A stretch of 64,000 nucleotides of DNA, taken from positions 124,001 to 188,000 of the forward strand of contig JACJYC010000008.1 of assembly GCA_020636325.1 (NCBI GenBank). The letters are read 5' to 3'. The DNA comes from Lewinellaceae bacterium (GTDB lineage Bacteria > Bacteroidota > Bacteroidia > Chitinophagales > Saprospiraceae). Positions 8,646 through 16,954 of this stretch are shown piece by piece; positions within the stretch are counted from its first letter, which is position 1, and each line of letters opens with the position of its first letter. The notes below the pieces were generated by a model that did no database searches, had not been told where the DNA came from, and saw only the letters and a list, made by a program, of their open reading frames with translations. The position numbers and the translations under genes are program-made.

Positions 8646-9233
8646 ATGCATAAAAACATATTCGAAGATCATCATTTTGAAGGAACAGATTATACTCAAA
8701 ACGGGTTGGAGAAGGGGCGGTATGAAAACTGCGTCTTCAAGGATTGCCTGCTTTCCGGGTCGGATCTGTCGGAGGTCGTGTTCCTGGAATGCACCTTCCG
8801 GAATTGCGACCTCAGCATGGCGGCACTTAAAAAAACGGCGCTCAGGGATGTCCGGTTCCAGGATTGCAAATTGATGGGGCTTCACTTCGACGACTGCCAC
8901 GATTTTCTGTTCAAAACGGCATTTGAAGGGTGCCTGATGAACTACGCCACCTTTTGCCAGTTTGGGCTGAAAGGCACGGTCTTCAGCCATTGCAACCTGG
9001 AAGAAGCGGATTTTACGGCAGCCGACCTCACTGCTGCGGAATTTGACCATTGCGACCTGACCGGAGCGATCTTTGAGGATACCATCCTGCACAAAGCAGA
9101 TTTCCGGACGGCAACCAACTACGCCATGGACCCCGAAAAGAACCGCCTGGCCGGTGCGAAATTTTCTACACCCGGGGTATTGGGCTTGTTGGTAAAGTAT
9201 GGCATTGAGGTGGACGGATCAGGCTTGAGATAA
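8646..9233 (+). CDS. Pentapeptide-repeat protein
   Basis: 195 residues built of A(D/N)LXX-like pentapeptides (for example NCDLS, HCNLEEADFTAADLTAAEFDHCDLTGA), giving a right-handed quadrilateral beta helix. There is no signal peptide or membrane helix, so it is cytosolic. Some relatives mimic DNA and protect gyrase from quinolones, but this cannot be claimed here. The gene is monocistronic. The ATG chosen gives a start continuous with the repeat region. Confidence 0.85.
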   Translation: MHKNIFEDHHFEGTDYTQNGLEKGRYENCVFKDCLLSGSDLSEVVFLECTFRNCDLSMAALKKTALRDVRFQDCKLMGLHFDDCHDFLFKTAFEGCLMNYATFCQFGLKGTVFSHCNLEEADFTAADLTAAEFDHCDLTGAIFEDTILHKADFRTATNYAMDPEKNRLAGAKFSTPGVLGLLVKYGIEVDGSGLR

Positions 9234-9376
9234 AAAACTTTTTCCTGTAAACCTGTAAATTCTCCTTTGCAGCGTACAATTTTTTTATTTCAGCGCTGTC
9301 TTTGGTATTTTGAGCTCCGTATCCATAACGGCCACCCGTTGAAAGGGTTTCCGGTTACCAAAATCAATCCGTAAGC

Positions 9377-10480
9377 ATGAGAAAAACAATGACACGCAGG
9401 ACGGCCATCGGCAGCCTGGCAACGATAGGCGGCGCCATCGCCATTTCTCCGACACTGCTATCCGGAATGGTAAGCGAAGACAAAAAGCTCGGCGTTGCCC
9501 TCGTCGGCCTGGGCAATTACGCCACCCTGCAGCTCGGCCCCGCATTGCGGCAAACCAAGGTTTGCGAACTCAGGGGGATCGTGACCGGTACACCGGAAAA
9601 GGCGGTGAATTGGCAGAAGGAATACGGCATTTCCCCTGAGCATACCTATGATTATGAAACCTTCGACCGGCTCAAGGACGATCCTGCCATTGATATCGTG
9701 TACATCGTATTGCCCAATTTCATGCATGCCGAATACACCATTCGCGCACTGCAGGCAGGCAAACACGTCATTTGCGAAAAACCGATGGGCATGGATGCGG
9801 CGGAGTGCGAAACCATGATTGCGGCCGCCAAAAAAGCGGGCCGAAAGCTGCAGGTCGGGTATCGGCTGTTTTACGAACCGCACCACCTGCAAATGATGAA
9901 ATGGGCGCAGGAACCGTTCGAAGGCCGCATCCGGCTGATGGAAACCAGCCTCGGCTTCGATATGGCCCGCCCCGGCCTTTGGCGTATCGACCCCAAAATG
10001 GGCGGCGGCGGCGCGCTGATGGACCTCGGCCCGTATGTCATCCAGGCAGCCAGGCGCGCGGCCGGGCAAATGCCGGTCAGCGTCATGGCGCAAGGGTATA
10101 TCGATGACCCCGGGCTGTACAAGGGTATTTACGGGACTTATGCCTGGCAACTCCGGTTTGCAGACCATACCGTGTGCAATTCCACCGTGAGCTTTTCGGC
10201 CTATGTCGATCGCTACTATGTGGCCAAAGGCAACCAGTTCCTGGAGCTGAAACCCGCCTTTGCCGCCAACTCCAAGCTGACCCTGCAAGACCGGGAGAAC
10301 GCAACCACCCTGCCGTCCGCCGAATTCCAGCAGGCGACCCAAATGGACGCTTTCGCCCGCAATATCCTGGACGATACCCCGGTGGTCGCTTCCGGCGAGG
10401 AAGCCCGGACCGACATGCGGATCATCGATGCCATCAAGGAATCGCTGAAATCCGGTAAGGAAGTGGACATTCCGCGTTGA
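9377..10480 (+). CDS. Gfo/Idh/MocA-family oxidoreductase with Tat signal
   Basis: 367 residues. The N-terminus TRRTAIGSLATIGGAIAIS is a twin-arginine signal, so the protein is exported folded with its cofactor. The Rossmann part has VALVGLGNYA. The Gfo/Idh signature ICEKPMG supplies the catalytic-region Lys, and a C-terminal beta-sheet domain follows (GGGGALMDLGPYVIQAARRAAG). It resembles periplasmic glucose-fructose oxidoreductase-like enzymes acting on sugars with tightly bound NADP; substrate unknown. It is monocistronic, and a large tandem repeat starts 20 bp after its stop. Confidence 0.87.
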   Translation: MRKTMTRRTAIGSLATIGGAIAISPTLLSGMVSEDKKLGVALVGLGNYATLQLGPALRQTKVCELRGIVTGTPEKAVNWQKEYGISPEHTYDYETFDRLKDDPAIDIVYIVLPNFMHAEYTIRALQAGKHVICEKPMGMDAAECETMIAAAKKAGRKLQVGYRLFYEPHHLQMMKWAQEPFEGRIRLMETSLGFDMARPGLWRIDPKMGGGGALMDLGPYVIQAARRAAGQMPVSVMAQGYIDDPGLYKGIYGTYAWQLRFADHTVCNSTVSFSAYVDRYYVAKGNQFLELKPAFAANSKLTLQDRENATTLPSAEFQQATQMDAFARNILDDTPVVASGEEARTDMRIIDAIKESLKSGKEVDIPR

Positions 10481-10500
10481 AAAAAGGCCAAGATGGGCGC

Positions 10501-10932
10501 CTTAGTGCGCTGAGTGCCCTTAGTGGCCCCAATGCAGCTTATCAATCCCGCCCGCACACGTCCTTTCGCGCGGCTTAATAATCTGCCGGCTTAGTGCGCT
10601 GAGTGCCCTGAGTGGTTCCAATGCAGCTTATCAATCCGCCCGCGCACTTCCTGTCGCGCGGCAATGATCTGCCGCCTGAGTGCGCTGAGTGCCTGGTGGT
10701 TCAATGCAGCTTATCAATCCCACCCGCGCACGTCCTTTCGCGCGGCAATAATCTGCCGCCTTAGTGCGCTGAGTGCCCTGAGTGGTTCCAATGCAGCTTA
10801 TCAATCCCGCCCGCACACTTCCTGTCGCGCGGCAATAATCTGCCGCCTGAGTGCGCTGAGTGCCCTGAGTGGTTCCAATGCAGCTTATCAATCCCACCCG
10901 CGCACGTCCTTTCGCGCGGCAATAATCTGCCG
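10501..10932. repeat. Tandem array, five copies of an 86-89 bp unit in alternating A/B versions
   Basis: Copies start near 10501, 10590, 10676, 10760 and 10847. Each runs CTTAGTGCGCTGAGTGCC, AATGCAGCTTATCAATC, then either CACGTCCTTTCGCGCGG (A) or CACTTCCTGTCGCGCGG (B), then AATAATCTGCCG. The order is A-B-A-B-A, so the true period may be a dimer of about 173 bp. Copies abut without spacers, so this is not a CRISPR. A partial copy lies at 11445-11513 and a diverged one at 12840-12895. Confidence 0.92.
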
Positions 10933-10988
10933 GTGACCTTTTGGCGCTAACCAGAATAATTCGTAAATTGGGTTCATAAACCGGAATC

Positions 10989-11441
10989 ATGAATAAGACC
11001 TACAAACCCAGGAAAGATCTTCAGTTCGGCATCCTCATTTGGGCGCCGGCAGTGATTGCGCTCCTTTTGCGGCCTCGCCTATTATGAGGCGTTTGCCTGG
11101 ACAAAAAGCTGACTCCATCAGGACCCTGGATAGCCTTCATTGTTTGGTTTCCCATCGCCGCACTGACCTGGTTCCTTACCGATTACCGTATACAAGACAG
11201 GAGCCTGGTGGTTCGCTACGCCGGTTTCCGGTTTCACAATCTTCTGATCGATAATTTCGAGGAGATCACCTCCGTCCGGTGGAGCGCCGGCCGTTCCCAC
11301 GCACTTGCTTCACGGCAGATTCGCATCAGCAGCAAAAATGGAGACAGCATCGCCATCTCGCCTGACAATCAGGAAAATTTCCTGCAAGACCTGCTGACTA
11401 TCAACCCAGGTATCCAAATGAAATTGGAAACCTCAATGTAG
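10989..11441 (+). pseudogene. Small membrane protein with PH-like C-terminus, disrupted by two compensating frame changes
   Basis: From ATG 10989 the frame reads MNKTYKPRKDLQFGILIWAP to a TGA at 11085-11087. The same frame reopens and encodes a second hydrophobic segment (PWIAFIVWFPIAALTWFLTD) and a bacterial-PH-like tail (YRIQDRSLVVRYAGF) to a stop at 11441. Between about 11065 and 11106 the neighbouring frame reads GLAYYEAFAWTK, which joins both parts well. An extra T in the run at 11065-11068 and a missing A at 11103-11107 would restore one protein of about 151 residues. Real decay and a sequencing error in two homopolymers are both possible. Confidence 0.6.
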
Positions 11442-11444
11442 TTT

Positions 11445-11513
11445 CTGCGTGTACTTCCTGTCGCGCGGCTTAATAATCTGCCGCCTTAGTGCGCTGAGTG
11501 CCCTGAGTGGTTC
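11445..11513. repeat. Partial dispersed copy (B version) of the 86-89 bp array unit
   Basis: TACTTCCTGTCGCGCGGCTTAATAATCTGCCGCC followed by the TTAGTGCGCTGAGTGCCCTG block, ending in GGTTCC as in the main array. It starts right after the PH-like gene and ends about 35 bp before the next ATG. Confidence 0.85.
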
Positions 11514-11548
11514 CAAAAATCTTTAACTTTACACCCAAAAACCGAATC

Positions 11549-11974
11549 ATGAATAAGCCGCCTGATTATATCCAACCCCTCCTATACAGCATTGAAAAGG
11601 CCGTTACCAAAACTTTCGAAGCGCATTCGCGGTTGTCGGATAAAGAAGTCGAACTCACGTACGACCAGATCCGGGATTATTTCCATAAACTCGCCCAGGG
11701 AAAAGACCCCGATGATCCTTATTCCACCTCTCCCATGCGCCAGGCCCTGATCGACGCAATTCTTGACGTCATTGAGTTCCGGGAAGATGCAAAAGTAGAC
11801 AGCGGCTTCATCCTGAATCCGGATTACCAACCCGATGGCAGGCCCATCCCTTCCCTGGAACATTTTTATGTCATAGGATTGAACTACCTCCGGCATTCCG
11901 TCCGGTTTTGGCGCAAAAAAGATGGCCGCACAGGGTACTTGCGGTTCATTGGGGATCAATTGTCGGCTATATGA
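11549..11974 (+). CDS. Conserved-looking hypothetical protein
   Basis: 141 residues from ATG 11549 (MNKPPDYIQPLLYSIEKAV), preferred over ATG 11507 because the latter lies in repeat sequence. It is acidic and mainly helical in its first 85 residues, with a C-terminal HFYVIGLNYLRHSVRFWRK block. No known domain recognised, and no signal or membrane segment. The stop overlaps the pheC-like start by ATGA (11970-11974), so translation is coupled. The upstream phrase ACCGAATCATGAATAAG is shared with the PH-like gene start, suggesting duplicated start regions. Confidence 0.65.
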   Translation: MNKPPDYIQPLLYSIEKAVTKTFEAHSRLSDKEVELTYDQIRDYFHKLAQGKDPDDPYSTSPMRQALIDAILDVIEFREDAKVDSGFILNPDYQPDGRPIPSLEHFYVIGLNYLRHSVRFWRKKDGRTGYLRFIGDQLSAI

Positions 11975-12774
11975 CGGCTTTCAGATCAGGGATTTCTTCA
12001 ACCGCAGCTCCCTTTTTGTGGGCTTGTATTCTCCTTTTTGCATCGGGATGCCGCTCAGGCCAAAAAGCTGCTGTCAGCATACTGGACAAAGTGCTGGTCG
12101 CACACGAATTGCGGGTCGGCCTGACTGGGGATTATCCGCCATTCAGTTATCTGAACGACCGGGGTGAATACGAAGGCATAGATGTGGTCCTGGCTATGGA
12201 TCTCGCCGAAACCCTGGATGCGGAAGTACGGTTCGTCAAAACCACCTGGCCGACGCTCATCGCCGATCTTAAGGCGGGGCGGTTTGATATGGCTATAGGG
12301 GGAATTTCCAAAAACCTCCTTCGCCAACGGGTCGGGCTTTTTTCAAAAGGTTATTCCATCGGCGGGAAAACGCCGATTGCCCGGTGTGAGGACGCAGGCT
12401 TGTACACCTCGCTGGAGCAAATTGACCGCGCGGGCGTTCGGGTGATCGTCAACCCCGGCGGCACCAACCAGGCGTTTGTCAACCGGAACATTCACCAGGC
12501 CACCGTCATTGTATTCAATGATAATACGGCTATATTCCGCGAAATCCGGGAAGACCGCGCCGATGTGATGATCACCGATTCGGAAGAAGTGCGCCTCCAG
12601 CACAAGATCTCCCCGGACCTGTGCCCGACCATGCCGGGTAAAACATTCGATCAATTTGAAAAAGCCTGCCTCCTGCCCCGTGACCTGATCTGGAAGGCCT
12701 ATGTGGATGCTTGGGTCGAACAACGCCTCCTGGACGGGACCATAGCCGGGGTCTTTAGCCGGTTTCTGGATTGA
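11970..12774 (+). CDS. pheC: Cyclohexadienyl dehydratase (PheC-like) lipoprotein
   Basis: 267 residues. A lipoprotein signal with lipobox LFASGC leads into a periplasmic-binding-protein (SBP_bac_3) fold: LRVGLTGDYPPFSYL, LAETLDAEVRFVKTTWPTL, DMAIGGISKNLLRQR, GKTPIARC and VIVNPGGTNQAFV. From memory, these follow Pseudomonas PheC closely (TTGDYKPFSY, MSGISINLERQR, IVNPGGTNEKF), including the CARBOXYL-binding Arg and the NPGGTN loop. Known reaction: prephenate to phenylpyruvate (and arogenate to phenylalanine), outside the cytoplasm. The start at 11970 overlaps the previous stop. A plain amino-acid-binding lipoprotein is the alternative. Confidence 0.75.
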
Positions 12775-12784
12775 CGGACGAATT

Positions 12785-12900
12785 TCAATCCCCAACTCCT
12801 TCCACCCCGCCTCGACTTATCCATCCCAGCAGTACACTTTCGCCGCCCGGGCTTAATCATCGGCCTTAGTGCCCTCAGTGCGCTTAGTGGTCCCTGCAAC
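12785..12900. repeat. Diverged repeat copy and partial duplication of a gene end
   Basis: CAACTCCTTCCACCCCG occurs at about 12792 and again at 12903, where it encodes KELR near the end of the leftward PPC-domain gene. Between them lies GCTTAATCATCGGCCTTAGTGCC, a diverged copy of the 86-89 bp unit. This repeat supplies the last dozen codons and the stop of the PPC gene. Confidence 0.7.
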
Positions 12901-13281
12901 CCTCAACTCCTTCCACCCCGTCTCAGCATCCGCTTCCCGCAAAAATTCGAGCCCTCCGGTTTCCCCCATCACGACCTCAGCCGTCGTATAGACCGAATTC
13001 CCCTCCAGGAGATGCCCCCCGGTCGACCTGCCCGTTTCATCGCTGATGCAAAGGTGGAGGTGGCAACCGTGGATGCTGACCGTACCCACCAGGCTCACGA
13101 TCTCGAAATGCCCTGTGAACAGCGAGCCGTCCGGTTGATCGGCAAATCGCAGATGGACCTGCGTCAGGCTGCCGACACAGGTGGCGATCCATCCTGCCCG
13201 AATGTTGTTCCGGTGCGCAAAGGCCTGGATTTCCTGTTTGAGATCCTGGCCGGGAAGGAGTCGGAAAGCGTGGATTTTCAT
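12853..13281 (-). CDS. PPC (DUF296)-domain protein
   Basis: 142 residues. MKIHAFRLLPGQDLKQEIQAF, ATCVGSLTQVHLRFA, FEIVSLVGTVS and HLHLCISDETGRSTGGHLLEG are the hallmarks of the PPC/DUF296 fold, a trimeric domain in small bacterial proteins and plant AT-hook proteins; GGHL and the His residues form a probable metal or ligand site. Function in bacteria is unclear. The domain ends near TGWKELRV; the last residues (GTTKRTEGTKADD) are encoded by a diverged intergenic repeat that has replaced the native stop. Cytosolic and monocistronic. Confidence 0.82.
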   Translation of the reverse strand: MKIHAFRLLPGQDLKQEIQAFAHRNNIRAGWIATCVGSLTQVHLRFADQPDGSLFTGHFEIVSLVGTVSIHGCHLHLCISDETGRSTGGHLLEGNSVYTTAEVVMGETGGLEFLREADAETGWKELRVAGTTKRTEGTKADD

Positions 13282-13356
13282 ATGTATATTTTGGCCTGTT
13301 TGGCCGTTTTTATCGGATTCAATCCGGGATATGGATTTGGCTGTCAGCTGGAAAGG

Positions 13357-13740
13357 TCACAAATCCACGCAATACTCCGCACTTGCCCGGCTGTACTCCC
13401 CATCCTTCGTTTCAAATTTCATAACATAACACAGCCTGTAATTGCCGGCCGGAAGGTTCTGGTCCACAAATGTCTTTCGGGTGAAATCGGTGAAAGAGCC
13501 CCGGATCTCGCCGTTGCGGAAGATCACCAGGCGCAGAATGCGGTCCTTCTGGATTTGGCTCAATTCGCCGTACCGCGACAGGAAGTTGAACCGCAGAACG
13601 CCGTCAGTGAAGGTGTGCGACTGGATTTCGAGCAGGGCCGTGTTCGGGTCATCCAGCAAATTGTAGGGCAGGTCGTCGATGTCGCTGAAGCAACCCGTTC
13701 CCAACCAGGCCGTCATCAAAACGAAGAGGTACTTTTTCAT
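13357..13740 (-). CDS. Small lipoprotein of unknown function
   Basis: 127 residues from ATG 13740 (MKKYLFVLMTAWLGTGC). The lipobox LGTGC gives a mature Cys17. The rest is a beta-rich domain (ALLEIQSHTFTDGVLRFNF, NLPAGNYRLCYVMKFET) with no family recognised; an Ig-like fold is plausible. An upstream ATG at 13794 would hide the lipoprotein signal and lies inside the preceding PEGA gene, so it was rejected. The stop of the PEGA gene is 10 bp upstream, so the two are co-transcribed. Confidence 0.75.
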   Translation of the reverse strand: MKKYLFVLMTAWLGTGCFSDIDDLPYNLLDDPNTALLEIQSHTFTDGVLRFNFLSRYGELSQIQKDRILRLVIFRNGEIRGSFTDFTRKTFVDQNLPAGNYRLCYVMKFETKDGEYSRASAEYCVDL

Positions 13741-13750
13741 AACAATGGGT

Positions 13751-14539
13751 TTAAAATGAGAATGAAAGTTTAAGGCCGGCAAGCGTGACGCCATCCAGAC
13801 CGAATTCGGTGAGGGTAAAGGGCTCCCTGCCCTGATAAACGGGCTTCACCGGTCGCCGGGCGTGCATTTTCCTTATGTATTTCCAGGAAATTAAACTGGT
13901 GACTGCAAATACCGGCAATCCGATCAGCCGCTTGGTATTGAGCTTTTTGCGGGTGTCGTCATACTCGCTCCTGGTCCGCTCGAAATTTTCCCGGGCATTT
14001 ACAACCGCGTTTTCATCCACATTGCTGACGTACTGCTGCCGCCAGCTTTCGGCTTCATCGCGCTTGTCCTTGAGTTTTTTGATGCTGGTGCCGTCCAGGC
14101 TGTACCAGAGCAGCAACCCGTTCCCGGCAATGAGCAAGGCGGTTTTGCCATAACGTTTGAACTCGCTGTGTTCGTACGCCTTCAGCTCCGCATTGTATTG
14201 TTCGAATTCCGGCCGTTGGGTCACCAGGCCTTTTGCATAATTCACCGTCTCGCCGGCTACAACCTGAACACTGTCCCTGAAATCCTCAAAATAAGGCGAC
14301 CAGATTACGAGTTCGTGTTTGCCTGCGGGCAGTTCCCAACCTTGAGAAAGGCTGTCCCGGTCCAATTCTAGCGTCTGTCCGGCAATTTTGACCCAGCTGC
14401 CGGCGGGCGAAACCGTAAAGATCACCCGCCCGGTATCCTGAGCCTGAGCAAAATCAGGTTGGCAAATAAAAATGGAAAGCAGGAAAAGCGGCGCCATGAA
14501 ACGGCATCCGCAAACGGAGGAGAGCTTGAGCTTGGGCAT
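13751..14539 (-). CDS. PEGA-domain protein with membrane helices
   Basis: 262 residues. A signal peptide or anchor (APLFLLSIFICQPDFAQAQ) precedes a PEGA-like domain (FTVSPAGSWVKIAGQ, WELPAGKHELVIWSPYF), then two hydrophobic segments (TALLIAGNGLLLWYSL, GLPVFAVTSLISWKYI) separated by a charged, helical segment of about 50 residues likely to be a coiled coil. PEGA domains occur on exported surface or signalling proteins. An internal ATG (M15) is an alternative start. It forms a two-gene leftward operon with a small lipoprotein. Role unknown. Confidence 0.75.
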   Translation of the reverse strand: MPKLKLSSVCGCRFMAPLFLLSIFICQPDFAQAQDTGRVIFTVSPAGSWVKIAGQTLELDRDSLSQGWELPAGKHELVIWSPYFEDFRDSVQVVAGETVNYAKGLVTQRPEFEQYNAELKAYEHSEFKRYGKTALLIAGNGLLLWYSLDGTSIKKLKDKRDEAESWRQQYVSNVDENAVVNARENFERTRSEYDDTRKKLNTKRLIGLPVFAVTSLISWKYIRKMHARRPVKPVYQGREPFTLTEFGLDGVTLAGLKLSFSF

Positions 14540-14623
14540 CAGTCCTGTTATGAGGGTTAGAAAATTGGGTTTAACGCCTTAAATATAGACATTTCCCCCA
14601 ACTTTAACCTTCATCCTTTCCCC

Positions 14624-16261
14624 TCAAGCCAGATACTTTCCCACAATCGGCATCCGCCGCCCCATACCGAAAGCCTTGCTCGAAACCCGGAGCACCGGCG
14701 CCGTCTGGTGGCGCTTGAACTCGTTGATGTTCACCAGCCGGAGAGCCCGCCGGACGGTAGCCTCGTCAAAACCCATTTCAATGATGTCCTGCGGACTTTG
14801 CCTGCGCTCGATGTACTGGAACAGGATCGGGTCCAGCTCGTCGTATTCGGGCAGGCTGTCGGAGTCCTTCTGGTTGGGGCGCAACTCGGCGCTGGGCGGT
14901 TTTGTGATGATGTTCTCCGGGATCACCTCCGCGTCCTTGTTGATGAAACGGGCCAGGTCGTACACTTCGGTCTTGTACACGTCGCCGATCACGGAAAGCC
15001 CGCCGCAAAGGTCGCCGTACAGGGTGCCGTAGCCCACCGCGATCTCGCTTTTGTTGGACGTATTCAGCAGGATATGGCCGAACTTGTTGGAGAAGGCCAT
15101 GAGCAGCATGCCCCGGATGCGGGCCTGCAGGTTTTCTTCGGTCAGGTTGAACGGATGGGCCCAGAAATGCGGCTTCAGGGTTTCGGAATAGGATTCGAAG
15201 ACGCTCTGGATCGGAATGAGGTCGTACTGGATGCCCAGGTTTTCGGCCAGTTTGCGCGCGTCGAGCACCGAATGGTCGGACGAGAACTGCGACGGCATCA
15301 ACAGGACCCGTACGTTTTCGGGCCCGAGCGCCCGCGCCGCCAATACGGCAACCACTGCCGAGTCAATGCCGCCCGAAAGCCCGAGGATGGCGCGCTTGAA
15401 ACCCAGTTTGCGAAAATAGTTACGGATGCCTTCCAGGATCGCATCGTGAATGAGCGTCATCTTGTCCCGGGTCTGTTCGCGGTGTACACCGCCGCGCATG
15501 ACTTCGCCGAGGTCGTAGGTGCGGACCATCTCCGTGAAATAGGGGAGCTCGTCGAACACCTGGCCGTCGGGCGACATGACCACAGAGCCGCCGTCGAACA
15601 GCAGTTCCGTCTGGGCGCCGGTATGGTTCACATAGAACAACGGCAGGTTGTAGCGCTCCACATTGGCCCGGATGACCGCGATCCGCTCCGCCGCGTGATC
15701 GTACGCGAACGGCGAGGCCGATATATTGAGGATGACGTCCGGCTTTTGGTCCATCATCTCATCGATTGGGCAGATCTTGTACAAGGGGTTTTCGTTGCCT
15801 ACATTCCAGATGTCTTCGCAAATGCTGATGGCGAGGCGCCTGCCTTTGTATTCGAAGACCGTCCATTCGTGCGCCGGCTCGAAATAGCGATATTCGTCGA
15901 ATACGTCGTAGGTCGGCAACAGGGTTTTGTGCTGAACGAACTGTATGCGGCCCTCCGCCAGGAAATAGGCCGAATTGTATAGGTCCTTCCCTTCGGGCAC
16001 CGGGTTGCGCGACGGCGAGCCGACCAGGATGGCGATCCCCTGAGCCGCTTTGGCCAGCTCCCCGACCGAGTGGTTGGCCAGTTGGATGAAATCGTCAAAT
16101 TCGAGGAAGTCCCGGGGGGGATATCCGACGGTAGCCAGTTCGGGCAGGCATACAATGTCGGCGCCTTGCCGGCGGGCCTCTTCCACAGCGCGGAGCATTA
16201 CGGCGAGGTTGCCTTCGAAATTGCCGATGTGCAGGTTGAGCTGAGCGATCGCTATCTTCAT
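14624..16261 (-). CDS. nadE: Glutamine-dependent NAD+ synthetase
   Basis: 545 residues from the ATG at 16261 (MKIAIAQLNLHIG), the family-typical start; ATG 16273 adds four residues. The N-terminal nitrilase-type glutaminase has the triad Glu41 (CLPEL), Lys112 (HKTLLP) and Cys148 (ISICED). The C-terminal synthetase has the ATP-pyrophosphatase loop SGGIDSA near residue 290. Ammonia from glutamine is channelled to amidate nicotinate adenine dinucleotide in the last step of NAD+ synthesis (cytosol). Monocistronic. Full length with all key residues present. Confidence 0.95.
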   Translation of the reverse strand: MKIAIAQLNLHIGNFEGNLAVMLRAVEEARRQGADIVCLPELATVGYPPRDFLEFDDFIQLANHSVGELAKAAQGIAILVGSPSRNPVPEGKDLYNSAYFLAEGRIQFVQHKTLLPTYDVFDEYRYFEPAHEWTVFEYKGRRLAISICEDIWNVGNENPLYKICPIDEMMDQKPDVILNISASPFAYDHAAERIAVIRANVERYNLPLFYVNHTGAQTELLFDGGSVVMSPDGQVFDELPYFTEMVRTYDLGEVMRGGVHREQTRDKMTLIHDAILEGIRNYFRKLGFKRAILGLSGGIDSAVVAVLAARALGPENVRVLLMPSQFSSDHSVLDARKLAENLGIQYDLIPIQSVFESYSETLKPHFWAHPFNLTEENLQARIRGMLLMAFSNKFGHILLNTSNKSEIAVGYGTLYGDLCGGLSVIGDVYKTEVYDLARFINKDAEVIPENIITKPPSAELRPNQKDSDSLPEYDELDPILFQYIERRQSPQDIIEMGFDEATVRRALRLVNINEFKRHQTAPVLRVSSKAFGMGRRMPIVGKYLA

Positions 16262-16542
16262 ATTGGGTTGCAATTCAAGTCAGTTGTATCCATTTGAAGA
16301 AACAAAGATAATCGGGCTTAGTTTGAAATCAAAACTAAGTCAGGCATAAAAAATGAATGAATATGAAAAATTTTTGAATTTCAGGTAACCTTCTTATGCA
16401 AACTCCGTTAAACACTCTCAAATGAGGTTAATACCAAAGCGGGCCCACAAGCACAAAAACTTGTATAAGCCCAAAAAGCCAAAAAAGGGAGTGAACTTTG
16501 TGAAAAAACATCCGCAAATTTTTTTTATTTGAAAAAAAAATC

Positions 16543-16550
16543 TATATTTG
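16543..16550 (+). promoter_or_regulatory. TATATTTG -7 element, promoter of an orphan transcript
   Basis: A perfect TAnnTTTG after an A/T-rich stretch at 16514-16542. No clear TTTG is seen at the usual distance, so the -33 part is uncertain. No gene on this strand starts before 17059. Confidence 0.45.
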
Positions 16551-16555
16551 TCCCC

Positions 16556-16947
16556 GGTTATCAAAAGAGCTGAGAGAATAAACCATATCTGGAGTAGTAG
16601 CGAAAGGAATTTTCCCGTCATTCAAGGGATGTCTCCTCTCCGAATCATTTTTCTTCACTCCCTTTTTCCGGTTTCTACATTCCAACTTTACAAAACTGGT
16701 TTTACGCCTTGTGGCTTCAACCCTGGCCTTGATTTCGATTGCACAGCTTGAACGCTGATGCGCACCGTCATCAAATCCGCCATCGGAGATGCCCGGCGTC
16801 TGGCGACTTTATCCTCCCTTTCGGAGGTCAAGAATAAAGGCGATTGGATTGTATGTGATTCACCAAGAACCATTTTCAAGTGAATACTTAAATCGGTTTT
16901 TGGGATGGCCTCTCTCCGTGCAGACAGGAGGGGGGCTTTTTTTATTT
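16556..16947 (+). ncRNA. Candidate non-coding transcript ending at an orphan terminator
   Basis: This 390-nt stretch lies between the divergent nadE start and the next rightward gene. It begins at a good -7 element and ends at a strong terminator. Open frames inside are short and without family resemblance. It contains internal complementary stretches (for example TCCTCC...GGAGG at 16813-16829). It does not show the RNase P, tmRNA or SRP signatures I looked for. It could equally be a long leader with attenuation for the gene at 17059. Confidence 0.35.
16908..16945 (+). terminator. Rho-independent terminator
   Basis: A 10-bp stem with three G-T pairs, GCCTCTCTCC with GGAGGGGGGC, a 9-nt loop, and seven T. 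No annotated gene on this strand ends upstream of it. Confidence 0.75.
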
Positions 16948-16954
16948 TAGCCCC

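Noticed and set aside
10501..10932. Possible CRISPR array
   Set aside because: The 86-89 bp units follow one another without unique spacers, and no cas gene is near.
14708..15982. 424-codon rightward frame
   Set aside because: It is antisense to nadE, which has complete catalytic motifs; the frame is a by-product of GC-rich codon use.
16555..16615. Thiamine (TPP) riboswitch: CTGAGA followed by ACCATATCTGGAGTAG and GCGAAAGGAA
   Set aside because: The pairing partner of CTGG and the conserved GGGGTGC part are missing, and no thiamine gene follows. It resembles a SAM-I aptamer about equally poorly.
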